This document shows positions 21,141 to 31,987 of a stretch of DNA of 64,000 bases, piece after piece. Each line of letters begins with the position of its first letter. The first letter of the stretch is position 1. Both the position numbers and the translations under genes were made by a program. Below the pieces are notes generated by a model that saw only the letters and a list, made by a program, of their open reading frames with translations, searched no databases and was not told the DNA's origin. The DNA comes from Ailurus styani. Lineage: Eukaryota; Chordata; Mammalia; Carnivora; Ailuridae. Location of the stretch: positions 461,214 through 525,213 of the forward strand of contig LNAC01000753.1 in the NCBI GenBank assembly GCA_002007465.1, in the 5' to 3' direction.

Positions 21141-21240
21141 TGGGGGCCGCAGTGGGGACACGTGGGTGGGCACAGGCCACACGGAGGAAGCCGCCCAGGG
21201 GCTCGCAACCATGAAAAGGAGCCGGCCTGAGGGCCGGTCA
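20881..21240. promoter_or_regulatory. CpG-island-like block with a CRE
   Basis: I count about 30 CpG in these 360 bases at roughly 60-65% GC. Observed/expected is near 0.8 by eye, above the usual island cut-off. TGACGTCA lies at 21092-21099. It overlaps the 3' half of an ancient LTR and sequence beyond it. Confidence 0.5.
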
Positions 21241-22018
21241 TGAGCCATCAGCACCGGCCTCTCCAGGGAGCAGCGACCTTCCCCTCCGCACACGAGCTCA
21301 AGCTGGAAAACAGCTAAGCTCCTGCCCTCTCCCTCCAGCAATCTGCTCGCCCCAAGAAGGAGGAAGACACGATGATTCATGCTGTTATCTGAGGCCGGAT
21401 GGAGACCAACACCCTGGGTGATAAGCAGCCACTGGAAAGAAATAGGAACTCCCATCATGCCTCGCCCACTTCTGGCAAAGCTCTGTATTCTATCTGCCTC
21501 CTCCCTGCCTTCTTTGAGGATTTGCTGATGGATCTTGGTTTCCTGCCACGTGGAAAAACCCGTATGATAATTCATTTTTCTTCCAAAGAGTCTCCTGAAT
21601 GAGGCATCATGATCTAGAGTTCTAGTTTCACGCTGGAGCAAGGAGGAAAGTTCCAGAAGGCTGAGCATGACTGTCTGGGGGACAAATATCTATGAGGAGC
21701 AGAAATGCTTTTAGTCTGAGAACACAGCACATCGGAGCACCTTTTACTGACATCAGGACTGCCCTGAAGTTTTCCCTCAGGGGGCTGGGCAGAGGGATGG
21801 GCCCCCCGGGTAGGGCTGCAGAACATTCCGCTGCCATTTCTGAGGCCCCGTGACATTGGCTTCCCTCGTTTCTCCTTCCCTGGCCTGTGGCTTGACCTTG
21901 TGCCGAGTGTTATGATTCAGTGGCTTCTCATCCAACCTGTCGGTCTCTGCTACAGCACAGAACTGTCCTAACTCAATGTACCCATCTAAACGTGTCTGCC
22001 TCCTCAGCCGCCTCCCCA
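21241..22018. other. Unique stretch
   Basis: No gene or repeat recognised. The 282-codon minus-strand frame (20820-21668) spans from here into the LTR and is discussed under rejected items. Confidence 0.45.
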
Positions 22019-22034
22019 ACACACACACACACAC

Positions 22035-22082
<48 letters not shown>
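22019..22082. repeat. (AC)n microsatellite
   Basis: About 32 dinucleotide units with two 'atac' interruptions at 22037-22044. Likely to be length-variable between individuals. Confidence 0.97.
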
Positions 22083-22084
<2 letters not shown>

Positions 22085-22085
<1 letters not shown>

Positions 22086-22445
22086 CCTCCTCTTTCCTTC
22101 CTTATTCCGCTAATAGCACAACTCCTCCTGGTCACCCAGCCTCAATAGCTTAACACCATCTGTAATCTTGCCTCCCCTGAATCTGCCAAGTCTGGGCCAT
22201 TGGCAGACCCTGGTAGTCCACCTCCCACATGTCTTCATGTCTTTTCCTTCCATTTGGCTTTTCCAGAGTTCAGGTCTTCACCATGTCTCCCTTAGACAAT
22301 GCAGCAGCCTCCAGATTTCAATGTTGTCTGCCGCCAACCTCCCCCACCCTGATCATCTGCGCCGAGCCCCAGAGTCACCGTCAGAGAGTACAGCTGCCCA
22401 GCCCAGATCCCTTCACTGGCTCCTCACTGTTATATTTGAGTTGTT
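22085..22445 (+). repeat. L2 LINE fragment (sense)
   Basis: 'ctggtcacccagcctcaata', 'gatttcaatgttgtctgccg' and 'agatcccttcactggctcct' match L2 ORF2-end text. Probably one element with the 3' end at 23140. Confidence 0.6.
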
Positions 22446-23139
22446 CTGCAATCTGGCAGGGAGAAGGGGGGAATTCAGCATGGCATGTGTGGTGAACAGA
22501 GTTTCCCCCCTACTTGGCCTTTGTCGGAGGCTGGTGGGGGAGCAGTTAGCAAAAGAGAAGAAGGAAACTGCTCGGCCATTAGTGTAAGAATGCCCTGGAA
22601 TTATGCTCTAAGGAAAGCACAAAGGGTCTTGCACTTGTTCCACTCTGGGACACCCGAAGGAACAGGGCAGAGGGAGAAGCAAAGTAGGCCTAGGCAGGCC
22701 GGGGAAGGAGTGAGGAGCGAGCTAGGGGCACCCACATGCCCCTCCGTTTTTGGGTCAGTACTGATGCAAAATCAGAAAGGAGCCTATAATGAGAGCCTGG
22801 TGAAAGGGGCACCGTGTCCCAGGTCCATGCAGGTCTGGGGGTGATGATGGGCGGGGGACAGTGGTAACAGGTGAGGCTAATGATTCCCTTCTTCACTTCC
22901 TGCTTGTGGTAGAACCAGGGCAGAGCTGAATCTTGGGAAAGGGAAATGGAGAGTCAAGAGGGGAAGGAGGTGGTTTGAGGATGGTGACCTGGGGCCAAGT
23001 GACAACTCTGAGCAGGGACCAGCTCTTGTCTTAGCACCTGCTACATCAAGACGGACGCCCAGCCCCCTGGGGGCACCAGAGACCCTCCTGACCCAGGGCT
23101 GTGTTCACATTTCCTATGTCTATAGGGCTCTTCTCCATC
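22446..23139. other. Unique stretch
   Basis: Nothing recognised; may be a degraded central part of the L2 on either side. Confidence 0.4.
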
Positions 23140-23405
23140 TCTAAGTGCTAAAAGTCCAGCCATCACTTGAGACCACCTCAAGTGTTGCCTCCTCCAGGAA
23201 GTTTTCTTTGCTTTCCTAAGTCAGGATTAACTTTCCCTCCTCTTCACTCCCTTGGTACTTGGTTCACCTATCAAACCACTTACCATGTTCATGTATTTTT
23301 GTACTGTAGTGTGCAAACTCCCAGAAATTGGGACTACAGTTGCGACCACAGGTACTAAATAGATGCTTATTGAACTGAATAAAGGAAAGAATGAACAAAC
23401 AGAGA
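23140..23405 (+). repeat. L2 3' end (sense)
   Basis: 'cacctcaagtgttgcctcct', 'aggaagttttctttgctttc', 'actcccttggtacttggttc', 'gtactaaatagatgcttatt' and 'gaactgaataaaggaaag' are the canonical L2 terminal words. Confidence 0.82.
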
Positions 23406-23850
23406 TATTGAAAGCTGCCTTTTTCTGGATTCCTCTGCGGTAACCAGCGTGGTGTCACATCTCATTGCTTCTCAACAGCTAACTTGTTCATTTCATGGAG
23501 CTTGTGATTAAAATCATCTTATCTCGTGTCATGATTTTTGTACCCACCTCCTATGGAGGTGAAGGAGGGGAAATGCCCAGAACTTACTGCTAACACATTT
23601 TCTGAATGTTCCAGGCAGTGTCAATCATTTGGGGCTCTGTAACCTGCACTGGGGTCCATGGGGAGTCCCAGCTGGTGGGGCTGCTTTCTTCGGAATATGT
23701 GACACCTGGTCACATGAGCATTTTGGATTCTGTGGAGCACCTTTTGGTTATTTTTGAAACTACGCACATTCTTGAGCTAGTCCTCCTGACGTTGGAGGTT
23801 GTAGGCAACATTCACTATGGTGGACTGGCTTTCTAGATGAGGAGAGGCCC
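23406..23850. other. Unique stretch
   Basis: No repeat or gene recognised. A 76-codon frame (23606-23836) has no known motif. Confidence 0.45.
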
Positions 23851-23863
23851 CCCCCCCTTTTTT

Positions 23864-24063
23864 TAGCAATGTATTCATTTATTAGAGAGACAGAGAGCGA
23901 GCCTGAGCAAGGCTGGGGGAGGAGGGAAGGGGCAGAGGAAGAAACAGACTCCCCACTGAGCAGGGATCCTGGTGCGGGGGTGGGGGGGCTCGATCCCAGG
24001 ACCCCGAGATCACGACCTGAGCTGAAGGCAGACGCTTAACCGACTGAACCAACCAGGCGCCCC
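23864..24063 (-). repeat. CanSINE (antisense)
   Basis: Full-length: 'agcaatgtattcatttatta', GA tract, 'ccactgagcagggatcctgg', 'cccgagatcacgacctgagc', 'aaccaggcgcccc'. A C-run and T-run adjoin the tail side. A (G)n expansion sits in the body at about 23979. Confidence 0.92.
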
Positions 24064-24750
24064 AAGGAAAGGCTCTTCTCTAAGGAGATAAAGGGCTCTC
24101 CCTGGGCCACAGACTCTCTCCACTGGGCAAAGATCTGGTTGTGCCCACAGCCCAGGATGCCTCTTGTCCCATCTGGGGCAGAGCACATTGCCAGCACGCT
24201 TCCCAGTCCTCAGGGACAGGACTCCTGGGGTTGCTCCTCGCCCGTGGAACAGAGGCTTGTTCTTGCCCCTGAGATCCTGAGGCAAGAAACCAGGATTAGT
24301 TTGGCTCCAGGCCAAGGCAATCTCGCCTGCCCCTCAGAGCAGCAGCAAAGCCTGGATACAGCCTGCGCTGCCTGGGGCTTTGTCTAGAAACTTGCATAGA
24401 CCCCTCCCCACCATGGCCCATGACCCCCGTCTCAGGCTCAAAGTTTGACTTTGTTTTCAAACTCACAGCTTTTGCAAACCACTGGAGAGGAGAAATCAGT
24501 CTGGAATTTTAAGCCTCTCAGCAGAGTTGGCTCTGCCTGCAACCGGGGATGGAGGGGGGGGTGGGGCGAAAAGCAGGGAAGCATCAACCTCCAGTCTCCT
24601 CGCTCCCAGGTGGGGGAGGTTTCAGATTAAGGCCCAGGGCTGCTGCTCCACGTCACTCCCTGCAGACGGGGTGCTCCCGCTCTCCCAGCTCCTTGTGCCA
24701 CGCCGCTGAGGGGTGGGCTCACACTCAGGACAGCGTCCAGGTCTCAACAA
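24064..24750. other. Unique stretch
   Basis: No repeat or exon recognised. GC-rich, with overlapping frames on both strands. Confidence 0.45.
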
Positions 24751-24754
24751 CCCA

Positions 24755-24900
24755 TCGCGTGCCCGGCCTCGTGCAACGTGCTTGGAATGCGCTGTACCTC
24801 CCGTCACGCTCACCGTCAGCCTCCTGCATCTTCCTCACTGAGGAGGCAAAGGCTCAGAGCATTCAAGGGACCCACCCGAAGCACAGACAAACCCACTCTG
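24755..24900 (-). repeat. MIR (antisense)
   Basis: 'cgtgcccggcctcgtgcaac', 'acctcccgtcacgctcaccg' and 'aggaggcaaaggctcagagc' parallel the reverse-complement MIR, with unusual retention of CpG. Confidence 0.5.
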
Positions 24901-25304
24901 TCTGACTCCGGGCCTGAGCTCTTCGTGGGACCAGGTTTTAGGGTCTGGATACATGGGCCCCTTTGGAGGAATGTGACCCAGGAGTGCTTGCTTCCCGGAA
25001 ACCTCTTTTCCTCCTGCAGACTTACTCTAAAATCAGACACTTGTCCTGATGTAGCTTTTTGTTCTTGCCTCGGATATAGGATCTGAGGTTAGCTTTTACC
25101 AGTTCTTGTAAGCCCAGCACCCTCATTTTCTAACATCCAGGGTCATGGTCTCAAGACGTAAAGGGAAGAAATGACCCAGCAGGAGAGACTGGCAAATAGG
25201 GTCGGGGAGAGGTCGACAGTGGGACTTTGCAACTGGTCTGCCCTGGTCCCATTTGCTGTATGATTTAACGACTCAGTGCCTCAGTCTCCTCGTCGGAGAC
25301 ATGG
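24901..25304. other. Mostly unique, faint MIR
   Basis: 25225-25300 ('agtgcctcagtctcctcgtc') may be a sense MIR core. The rest is not recognised. Confidence 0.4.
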
Positions 25305-25700
25305 GCGTGCTAGGGGCTGGGTAGTATCCGCCCAAATTCATATGCTGAAGCCCTAACCCCCCAGTGCCTTGGAATGTGACTATATTCAGAGATAGGGTCT
25401 TTAAAGAGGTAATTAAGATAAAAGGAGTCCCTTAGCGTGGGTCCTGATCCAGTCTGACTGGTGTCCTTAAAAGGAGGAGAAATTCGGACATGCAGAGAGA
25501 CACCAGGACTGTGTGGCCACAGAGGAAAGGCCACGTGAGGACACATCAAGAGAGAGGGTCTGCATGCCAAGGGGATTGGCCTCCGGAGAAGCCAACCCGG
25601 TATCCCAACACCTTGATCTTGCACTACTGGCCTCCAGAACCGGGAAGAAAATAAATGTTTGTTAAAGCCGCCTTGTCTGTGGTACTTTGTTTCAACCGCT
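25305..25700 (+). mobile_element. MaLR (MLT1-like) LTR, near full length
   Basis: 'cccaaattcatatgctgaag', 'ccagtgccttggaatgtgac', 'agatagggtctttaaagagg', 'gactggtgtccttaaaagga', 'acaccttgatcttgcactac', 'gcctccagaaccgggaagaa' and 'aataaatgtttgttaaagcc' follow the consensus in unbroken order. It is the best-preserved MaLR LTR in the window. Confidence 0.9.
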
Positions 25701-25774
25701 CCCTACAACCGCCCCCCGCAGGCGAAGGCAGGGGTGTCTGTCATTGTAACTCTTCGGGACCCATTCTGGTTACA

Positions 25775-25930
25775 TTCATGGAATCAAATCCCTGCTCAGG
25801 CACTTCCTACCTGTGTGATCCTGAGCAAGTCAGCTCCCGAAGCCCGTGTTCAGCCTCGAGGCTGAGGATGCTTGAAGCCCCTGCCCTGCAGGGGAGCCCT
25901 TGCAGGGCTGCTAAGAAGTCCCAAGAGTCA
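25775..25930 (+). repeat. MIR (sense)
   Basis: 'ggaatcaaatccctgctcag', 'cttcctacctgtgtgatcct' and 'gagcaagtcagctcccgaag' match the MIR tRNA-like/core region. Confidence 0.65.
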
Positions 25931-26156
25931 GCGGGGAAGACACAGAGTTGGCAAGTGTGCGAGCAGAGATTTGAACAGGCACCTGTAACCAGGACCGCTC
26001 TAAGTCTGTATTTTTTTCAACTGTATCTCCCTAGACAATCAATAGGCGCCCGTCGTGTAGTGCAGACCCAAGAGTACGACAGCTCTCTCCGAGTGTTCAC
26101 TCTCAGGCAGGACTTGATTTTTCTCTGGTCCATCCCCTCCCCCCCCAACCTCCCCC

Positions 26157-26305
26157 NNNNNNNNNNNNNNNNNNNNNNNNNNNNNNNNNNNNNNNNNNNN
26201 NNNNNNNNNNNNNNNNNNNNNNNNNNNNNNNNNNNNNNNNNNNNNNNNNNNNNNNNNNNNNNNNNNNNNNNNNNNNNNNNNNNNNNNNNNNNNNNNNNNN
26301 NNNNN
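26157..26305. other. Assembly gap of 149 N between C-rich runs
   Basis: Poly-C lies on both sides (26137-26156 and 26311-26329), so the gap probably covers a C-rich or G-quadruplex-forming tract that resisted sequencing. Frames reported across it are meaningless. Confidence 0.97.
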
Positions 26306-26697
26306 CGTACCCCCCCCCCCCCCCCCCCCAGCCCCCATGGTGTCTGTGTGGCCACCTGCCCGCCCTCCTCAGCTTTCTGCGGCCTCTCCCCTGGCTCAGG
26401 CTCCTTCCGCCTTCCAGCGCGTGCACAGCACAGGGCTTCCAGAGAAAATAACTGAAAAACCCCAGGATAAACAGTAGTGATTTACCTCATGTTAGGCAAA
26501 CCCTGAAAATGGGACCAAAAATAGCACTGGCCGTTGCTCATTCGTTCAACGGAAGCAGCGGTTGCTCTTGTGCTTGGGAAGTTGTGTTAACTCTTTGAGA
26601 CCGTGCCGGTTCGCTGTCGGGGGCGCCTGCGCTGGCGGGGGTGGGCACGCGGGGCCGGCCCTGTCCCCTCCTCCCCCCACCGTGCCAGGTGCTGGCA

Positions 26698-26706
26698 CAG
26701 GTAAGT
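26698..26706 (+). promoter_or_regulatory. Perfect splice-donor word CAG|GTAAGT
   Basis: Exact match to the mammalian 5' splice consensus within the CpG-dense block. It could end a first exon of an unannotated transcript running left to right. The motif also occurs by chance, so this is only a candidate. Confidence 0.3.
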
Positions 26707-26952
26707 CCACTTCCTCAGAACCCAGCCGGGCTCCTTTCGCAAGGGCTCCCGGGTTAACCGTCCGGTCCCCGAGAAGCCAGAGCCAGCCCTGGGTCAGAGC
26801 TCCCCAGCCCAGGGCGGCGAGCAACCCAGAAACCAGGGGATCCGCAAAACCAGGCCCTTTCTTCTGCCTCCCAGGCAGGTTTCACCGAGGGGGCGTGACC
26901 GTCTAGACCTGAGACAGAGCTTCTGCTCCCCACGGGCTGAAATCCAAGATGT

Positions 26953-26992
26953 AGCAGAGAGAGAGAGAGAGAAGGAGAGAGAGGAAGGAAAA
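26953..26992. repeat. (GA)n-rich run
   Basis: 'agagagagagagagaaggag' and neighbours, an imperfect purine microsatellite. Confidence 0.85.
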
Positions 26993-27120
26993 CAAGGGAA
27001 CGGCCACTCTGCACGCTGGATGGTCCCGTCGGCTTCTGCGAGGAAGGTCACAGAGTCTCGGTGGGGCGGGCGTCCTCGCCAGGCTGGTCCCCCGGACACC
27101 CGCCGCCTGAGGTCTTTCCA

Positions 27121-28059
27121 CATTTACTCCATGGCAGCAAAGACATTTCAGGTCCTGAGGGAAAGAGGGGACTTCTGGAGGCAGCTCGACCAATAGGCTG
27201 GATGGTGAGAAGAATAAAAGAAGAAATCAGGAGAAAAAGAGGAGAAGAGGATTTTCACCACTTCTTTCCTTTTTTCCCTTTGGCTGGACGAGTGCTGAGA
27301 ATGAATTGCCAGGATTCAAGTGTCTGCTCCAAGTGAGGCCATTTAGTACAAATTCCCTATTTTCTTTCCCCCCTTCCCTTCCCTTTTGGTTCATCAAGGG
27401 AATGTCTGATTTTTCCCTTAAGGCCTCATGGTCAAGGCCTTCCCTTGATAGTCAGTGAGAGCTACTTCTGAAAACTTTCCAGTATTTCTCTGAGACCACT
27501 TCTCAGTGCTTCAGAAAATTGCACATGGCCCGGGTGACTCAGGTTCGTCCAGTGAAACTGCTCCGTCTTAATGTACCCATTTCACAGCTCCAAACAAGAC
27601 TCACCGAGAGGTTGCAGGCCCACTTGAGGTATATCTGGCCTGCACATCCAGGGATCTGAAGCCATGCAAGGGGAGCACGGAGCAAAAGGCAGAAGAGATG
27701 CTGGGTTGACATGTCCCCCCCCCCACAAATTGTTATTACAGCAACTAAAGCCCTAGGAAAGCCCTCATGGATGGGAATCAACAGAGCAGAGGCTCATTGA
27801 CTCCTTGGATGTCAGAGCATGGGATAAACCACCAGATCTGGAGCCGGGAGAACCAGTTGGCTGCCCACCACAGCCTCCCCTCCATTGTCCCAGAGTGCCT
27901 GGGGCAAGTCGCTGTCTTCTCCAGACCTTGATCTGAGACGGTGCACCAGCAGGGAGGGCCCAGGAGTTCCCCTTGGGAGTCACCTGGTTAGCAACGTGGT
28001 GCCATATCCCCCCATCCTCTCCAGTCTATTTATTTATTTTTGAACAGGTCATGATAGCA
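27121..28059. other. Mostly unique with MIR scraps
   Basis: 27560-27660 (antisense; 'gtacccatttcacagctcca') and 27810-27950 (sense; 'ctggggcaagtcgctgtctt') look like MIR pieces. A C-run lies at 27715-27725. Otherwise nothing recognised. Confidence 0.45.
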
Positions 28060-28141
28060 AATACTCAACATGGCGTTTACTCTGTGGTGGGTTGTATTCT
28101 AAACCTTCACATATGTTAATTCGTTTAATCCTTATGACAAC

Positions 28142-28180
<39 letters not shown>

Positions 28181-28350
28181 TTCTATTGCCATTCCCATTT
28201 ACAGCGGAGGAGGGGAGGCATCGGGAGATTAAGGTTAAAAACAACTGAACAGATGAAGAGATGAAGCCAGAAGAGGTTATCTTCTCTAACTCAGGCGGCA
28301 AGTGGCAGAGCGGGGTTGGGAATGCAGGCAGCCTTCACCCAGTGCGGTGC
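28060..28350 (-). repeat. MIR (antisense) carrying a (GA)n expansion
   Basis: 'acatatgttaattcgtttaa', 'tccttatgacaacttcagag', 'ctattgccattcccatttac' and 'ggcaagtggcagagcggggt' follow reverse MIR order. The (GA)n at 28146-28178 expanded in the middle. Confidence 0.7.
28146..28178. repeat. (GA)n microsatellite
   Basis: About 16 perfect AG units inside the MIR; probably length-variable. Confidence 0.95.
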
Positions 28351-28439
28351 CCTCACCTTGCTGTCCTGACACCTCTACCCTTCAGAATCCTGACTCTTCT
28401 CTCCAGAGGCTACCACTGCCAATAGATTCATGTATCTTT

Positions 28440-28748
28440 AAAAAAAAAAATACCGCAGGGTATTTATACATTTATATACACATACGTACATATAGCTTAT
28501 ATCATACATATATAAAACATAGATACATATTCTTTCTTTCTTCAAATAGTCACATTTATATATTCTCCTTTTTCACACCAAATACAAAAATGTGATCTTT
28601 TAAAAAACTTCCGAGTATATTTCATTGTATCAGCGGTAATTTATAACCTACTGCCTACTGATTCCCGTTGAAGCTGTTTCCATTACTTTACTGTTATGAC
28701 AATGCTGCAATGAATGAACGTTCTTGTAGCTACGTCATTTTGTGCAAG
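28440..28748 (-). repeat. Old L1 3' end (antisense), part 1
   Basis: 'tgaagctgtttccattactt' and 'gacaatgctgcaatgaatga' match antisense L1M 3' text. The element resumes at 29362 after a MaLR LTR. Confidence 0.65.
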
Positions 28749-29361
28749 TGAGGCTGTGGAGAGCAGAATGGCTCTCCCCTCGAGACGTTCATGCTCTAAT
28801 CCCTCGAACTTGTGAAAACGTTACCTTCCCCGGGGAAAGGGACTTTGCAACTATGATTACGATTATGCCCCTTAAGAAAGAAAGGTTATCCTAGCTTCTC
28901 TGGGTGTACAGTTGAATCACATGTACCTTTAAAAGCCCAGAACTTTCTCCAGTTAAAGGCAGGAGAAATGTGGGGTTGCCAGAAAGATCTGAATCTTGAG
29001 GACTCAGCCCACCATTGGTGGCTTTAAAGATGGAGAAGACCACGAGCCAGGGAATGCGGGCACCTTCTAGAAGCCAAGAATGAGCCCTGACCAACAGCCA
29101 GCAAAGAAAGGGGGACCTCAGCGCTACTATCACATGGAACTGAATTCTGCCAACAATGAGAATGAGCCTGGAACTGGATTCTTCCCCAAACTCTACATAA
29201 GAGCCAGGCCACCCCTTGGTTTCAGCCTTGCGAGACCTGGAAGCAAGAAACCAGGGGAGCCTCCCAACTCTTCAAGCTACAGAACCACAAGATAATAAAC
29301 CTGTGTTATTTTACACACTAAATTTGAGGTAATCTATTACAGAAGCAATAGAAAAACACAC
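28749..29361 (+). mobile_element. MaLR-like LTR inserted in the old L1
   Basis: 'gagagcagaatggctctccc', 'tgctctaatccctcgaactt', 'tgattacgattatgcccctt', 'tctgaatcttgaggactcag', 'ggctttaaagatggagaaga', 'gccagggaatgcgggcacct' and 'ataataaacctgtgttattt' give MaLR order. It separates two parts of one antisense L1, so it is the younger element. The 'gcctggaactggattcttcc' middle is longer than usual. Confidence 0.75.
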
Positions 29362-29520
29362 TTCTGAGTTAGTAGGAGAGCTGGGTTGAGGAGTATATGC
29401 ATTCAGCATTTTGATAGATACTGTCCAAATGCTCTCCTTGGAAGTACAACCAATTGTCAGTTTCACCAGGTACACAAGAGGGGCTGTCTCCCCACATCTT
29501 CACCCATGTAGTATGTCATC
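29362..29520 (-). repeat. Old L1 3' end (antisense), part 2
   Basis: 'agtatatgcattcagcattt', 'tgatagatactgtccaaatg' and 'ttggaagtacaaccaattgt' continue part 1 in consensus order. Confidence 0.65.
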
Positions 29521-29664
29521 AAACTTTCAGAACTTGGCCAGCTAGATATAGGAGATTGCCCTGAACTTGCGCTCAGACAGCAAGACCGCTGTTTCAACAT
29601 AAATTCTACGTCCACTTGGAGTTGTCTTGGATGCAGAGAGATTCCTGATAGAAATGCCAGGGCT

Positions 29665-29870
29665 TGGACACCTGGGTGGCTCAGTGGGTTAAAGCCTCTG
29701 CCTTCAGCTCAGGTCATGATCTCAGGGTCCTGGGATGGAGGCCCGCATCGGGCTCTCTGCTCTGCAGGGAGCCTGCTTCCTCCTCTCTCTTTGCCTGCTT
29801 CTCTGCCTACTTGTAATCTCTCTCTCTCTTTGTCAAATAAATAAATAAAATCTTAAAAAAAAAAAAAAAA
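29665..29870 (+). repeat. CanSINE (sense), young, perfect TSD
   Basis: Head of the 'gggttaaagcctctgcc' type, body with 'gcctgcttcctcctctctct', (AAATA)n, AAAATCTT and poly-A. Flanked by exact 15-bp repeats 'agaaatgccagggct' at 29650-29664 and 29871-29885. Confidence 0.97.
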
Positions 29871-29885
29871 AGAAATGCCAGGGCT

Positions 29886-30634
29886 CTCTTGGGGCACACC
29901 ACTGTCAAACCGGCTTAGAGAGACAGCTCAGCTCCCCCTGCTGTGCGATGAGAGGCAAGTAGGGAAGGTCCAGGGATCAGCCCCAGCTTGGGTAGGGGAG
30001 CTTGGGGCCATAGAGGTCAAGTCAAGGAAGACTAAAGTCAGTGACCCGAGTGCTGCTGGGCACAAAGGAGGAGTCCAAGTGTTGCCTCCTTGGGAGGAAG
30101 GGGAGGACAAAGACAGTCTAAAGCCAACTGCAAAAGCTGGGGTGCAGGGCTTGCATCTGTGAGGTGCATAGGACCGTGGCATGCCGAGGACGGAGCTTTT
30201 GGGAGGTCAGGAAGGCCCTGCTGGGTTTGGACTCAGCAGTGAAAGGATTGTGAGCTTTGCAAGAGAGCTGGGAGGGAAGGGAGTCTGGCTGACTTAGAAA
30301 CAGGAGTTCAGCCCCAGACACTGTGGGATCTGTTCGAGGTGGGTATCAGAGGCCTCGGTCCCTCCTTGTCTGGCCAATCGTGGAGCAAGAAGCAAATGGG
30401 AAGTCTGGGAGAGCGAGAAGCCATAGGAGTGTCCACAAGGAGGGAAACAAGCCGACGCAAGAGACAGCAGGGGCAGCCGCTGGGGAAGCCAGCCAAGCAG
30501 CTTCCGTGCATGGAGCACCCCCTACGGGCGATGGTAGGGGGCCCGTGAGAAAAATCAGAGGGAGTTCGCTAGCTCTGACAGGCTCCTGCCGGGTCTTTCC
30601 AGAGATTCCATTGCGGTGGTACAAGACCACACAG
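29886..30634. other. Unique stretch
   Basis: No gene or repeat recognised. Overlapping frames up to 127 codons on both strands carry no known motif. Confidence 0.45.
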
Positions 30635-30740
30635 GAGGAAGAGTCTGGATTGTGGAACCAGAAAGAACTGAATTCACATCCTGGCTCAGTCACTTACCAG
30701 CTATGAGTCTTCTGCGGACGAGGGTTTGACCCGGTGGTTG
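30635..30740 (+). repeat. MIR (sense)
   Basis: 'gtggaaccagaaagaactga', 'ttcacatcctggctcagtca' and 'cttaccagctatgagtcttc' match the MIR head and core. Confidence 0.7.
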
Positions 30741-31024
30741 TGTGGTGTGGGAATGCCTCTCATTTCCATTTCCACTCATCTCATCTGTGGGACCAGACGT
30801 GGCTCTCACTCTTGCCACCGATGTCCCTCTCCACCCACGGTTACACGGCGGGAGCGCTCCGTGGAGATGTGAGTTACGGACCAAGTTCTCCAGAAGCTTC
30901 TGTGCTCTCAGACACCGGACCTGTAATTCAGGTGGCAGGTGGAGTGGGGCTTTGGGGAACAGCCTAGGTAGCTGAGGAAACACCTCCAATGACCATCGAG
31001 GGATCAAAGACCAATCAATTAATC

Positions 31025-31115
31025 CACTCGACAGAAGGCAAATCAGAAACTCAGAGAAGGGGCATTTCTTAGACTGCAGAGTTAGTTAACAATTGAGTCA
31101 GAACTAGAACTTGTA
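31025..31115 (-). repeat. MIR fragment (antisense)
   Basis: 'cagaaactcagagaaggggc' then 'gagtcagaactagaactt' resemble the reverse MIR core. Short. Confidence 0.45.
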
Positions 31116-31149
31116 AAAGTTATAAGGCATTTTATTATTTTGTTGTATT

Positions 31150-31987
31150 TTTCATTAGGTAACACACACCAGTGGCTCAAAAATCAAAATGGTGTGACAT
31201 GATATACACAGAGATACGTCTATGGACCTCATCCCTGTCTTCCTCTTTCCTCTCCCACCTGTTCCATCTTTACTTTCTTTTGTCTCCTTCTAATATTTCT
31301 TCATGCAGATAGAAGCAAATGTAAGTGCATAGTATGATTTTCTACTCTCTTTTTTTTTTTTGCCCCGAAGGTAGCATATGGAATATACTATTCTATTTTG
31401 TTTTCTCACTTAGGGAATCCAGGACAGCTTATAATCATCATAATTTTTTATAGCAACATTGCATGCAGTCCTTTCTACGGATGCACCGTAGTGCCTTTTA
31501 ACAGTTTGGCTGAGATAGAAGTCACGTACTGTAACATTTGTGTATTTAGAGTATATAATTAAGTTTTTAGGAAATTCAGAGATGTACAATCTTTATACCA
31601 GTCACCTATGAAGAAACAACTTGGGTTATTTCTAATCTGTTACTACTAAAAAAAAAAAAGAAAAGAAAAGATGTAGGGAACATTCTAGTTTATTCTCGTT
31701 TATGCCGTTTTGTGCAATTTGAGGGTGCTTCTCTAGGATAAGTGGCCCGGGAGTAGAAGCACAGCAGGACTGAAGTTGGGCACATCTGAAATTTCGGTGT
31801 CTACTTGTTCTCCAGGTCTGTCCTACTACCTTTACCAACCGTGAGGGAGAGGGCCCTTCCTCCCTGATGCCCGTGTGGGACATTATTATTCTATAAAATG
31901 TTTACTTATGCGAAGAGGAAACCATGTCATCTCATTGTAGTTTTAATTAGTCATCATTATACATTTATTCTAAAAGGTATGTTTTCT
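31150..31987 (-). repeat. L1M 3' end (antisense)
   Basis: 'ggctcaaaaatcaaaatggt', 'gcagatagaagcaaatgtaa', 'aaggtagcatatggaatata', 'gtagaagcacagcaggactg', 'tctgaaatttcggtgtctac' and 'tcatctcattgtagttttaa' run in consensus order for about 0.8 kb. An LTR begins where it stops. Confidence 0.78.

Larger units (their letters stand above)
26521..27120. promoter_or_regulatory. CpG-island-like block
   Basis: Roughly 42 CpG in 600 bases by count, GC about 60%, no repeat recognised inside except a GA run. This is the strongest promoter-like block in the window. It follows the C-rich gap and includes a consensus 5' splice-donor word at 26698-26706. No TATA box is evident. Confidence 0.5.

Noticed and set aside
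20820..21668. 282-codon minus-strand open frame, the longest without Ns in the window
   Set aside because: It runs antisense through a MaLR LTR and a CpG-rich block where stop codons are rare by composition. The protein shows no domain, and overlapping frames exist on the other strand.
22019..22082. Periodic direct repeats as a CRISPR-like array
   Set aside because: It is a dinucleotide microsatellite with no spacers, in a mammalian genome.
25655..26455. 266-codon plus-strand frame
   Set aside because: It is read through 149 Ns, begins in an LTR end and passes a MIR, so the frame has no meaning.
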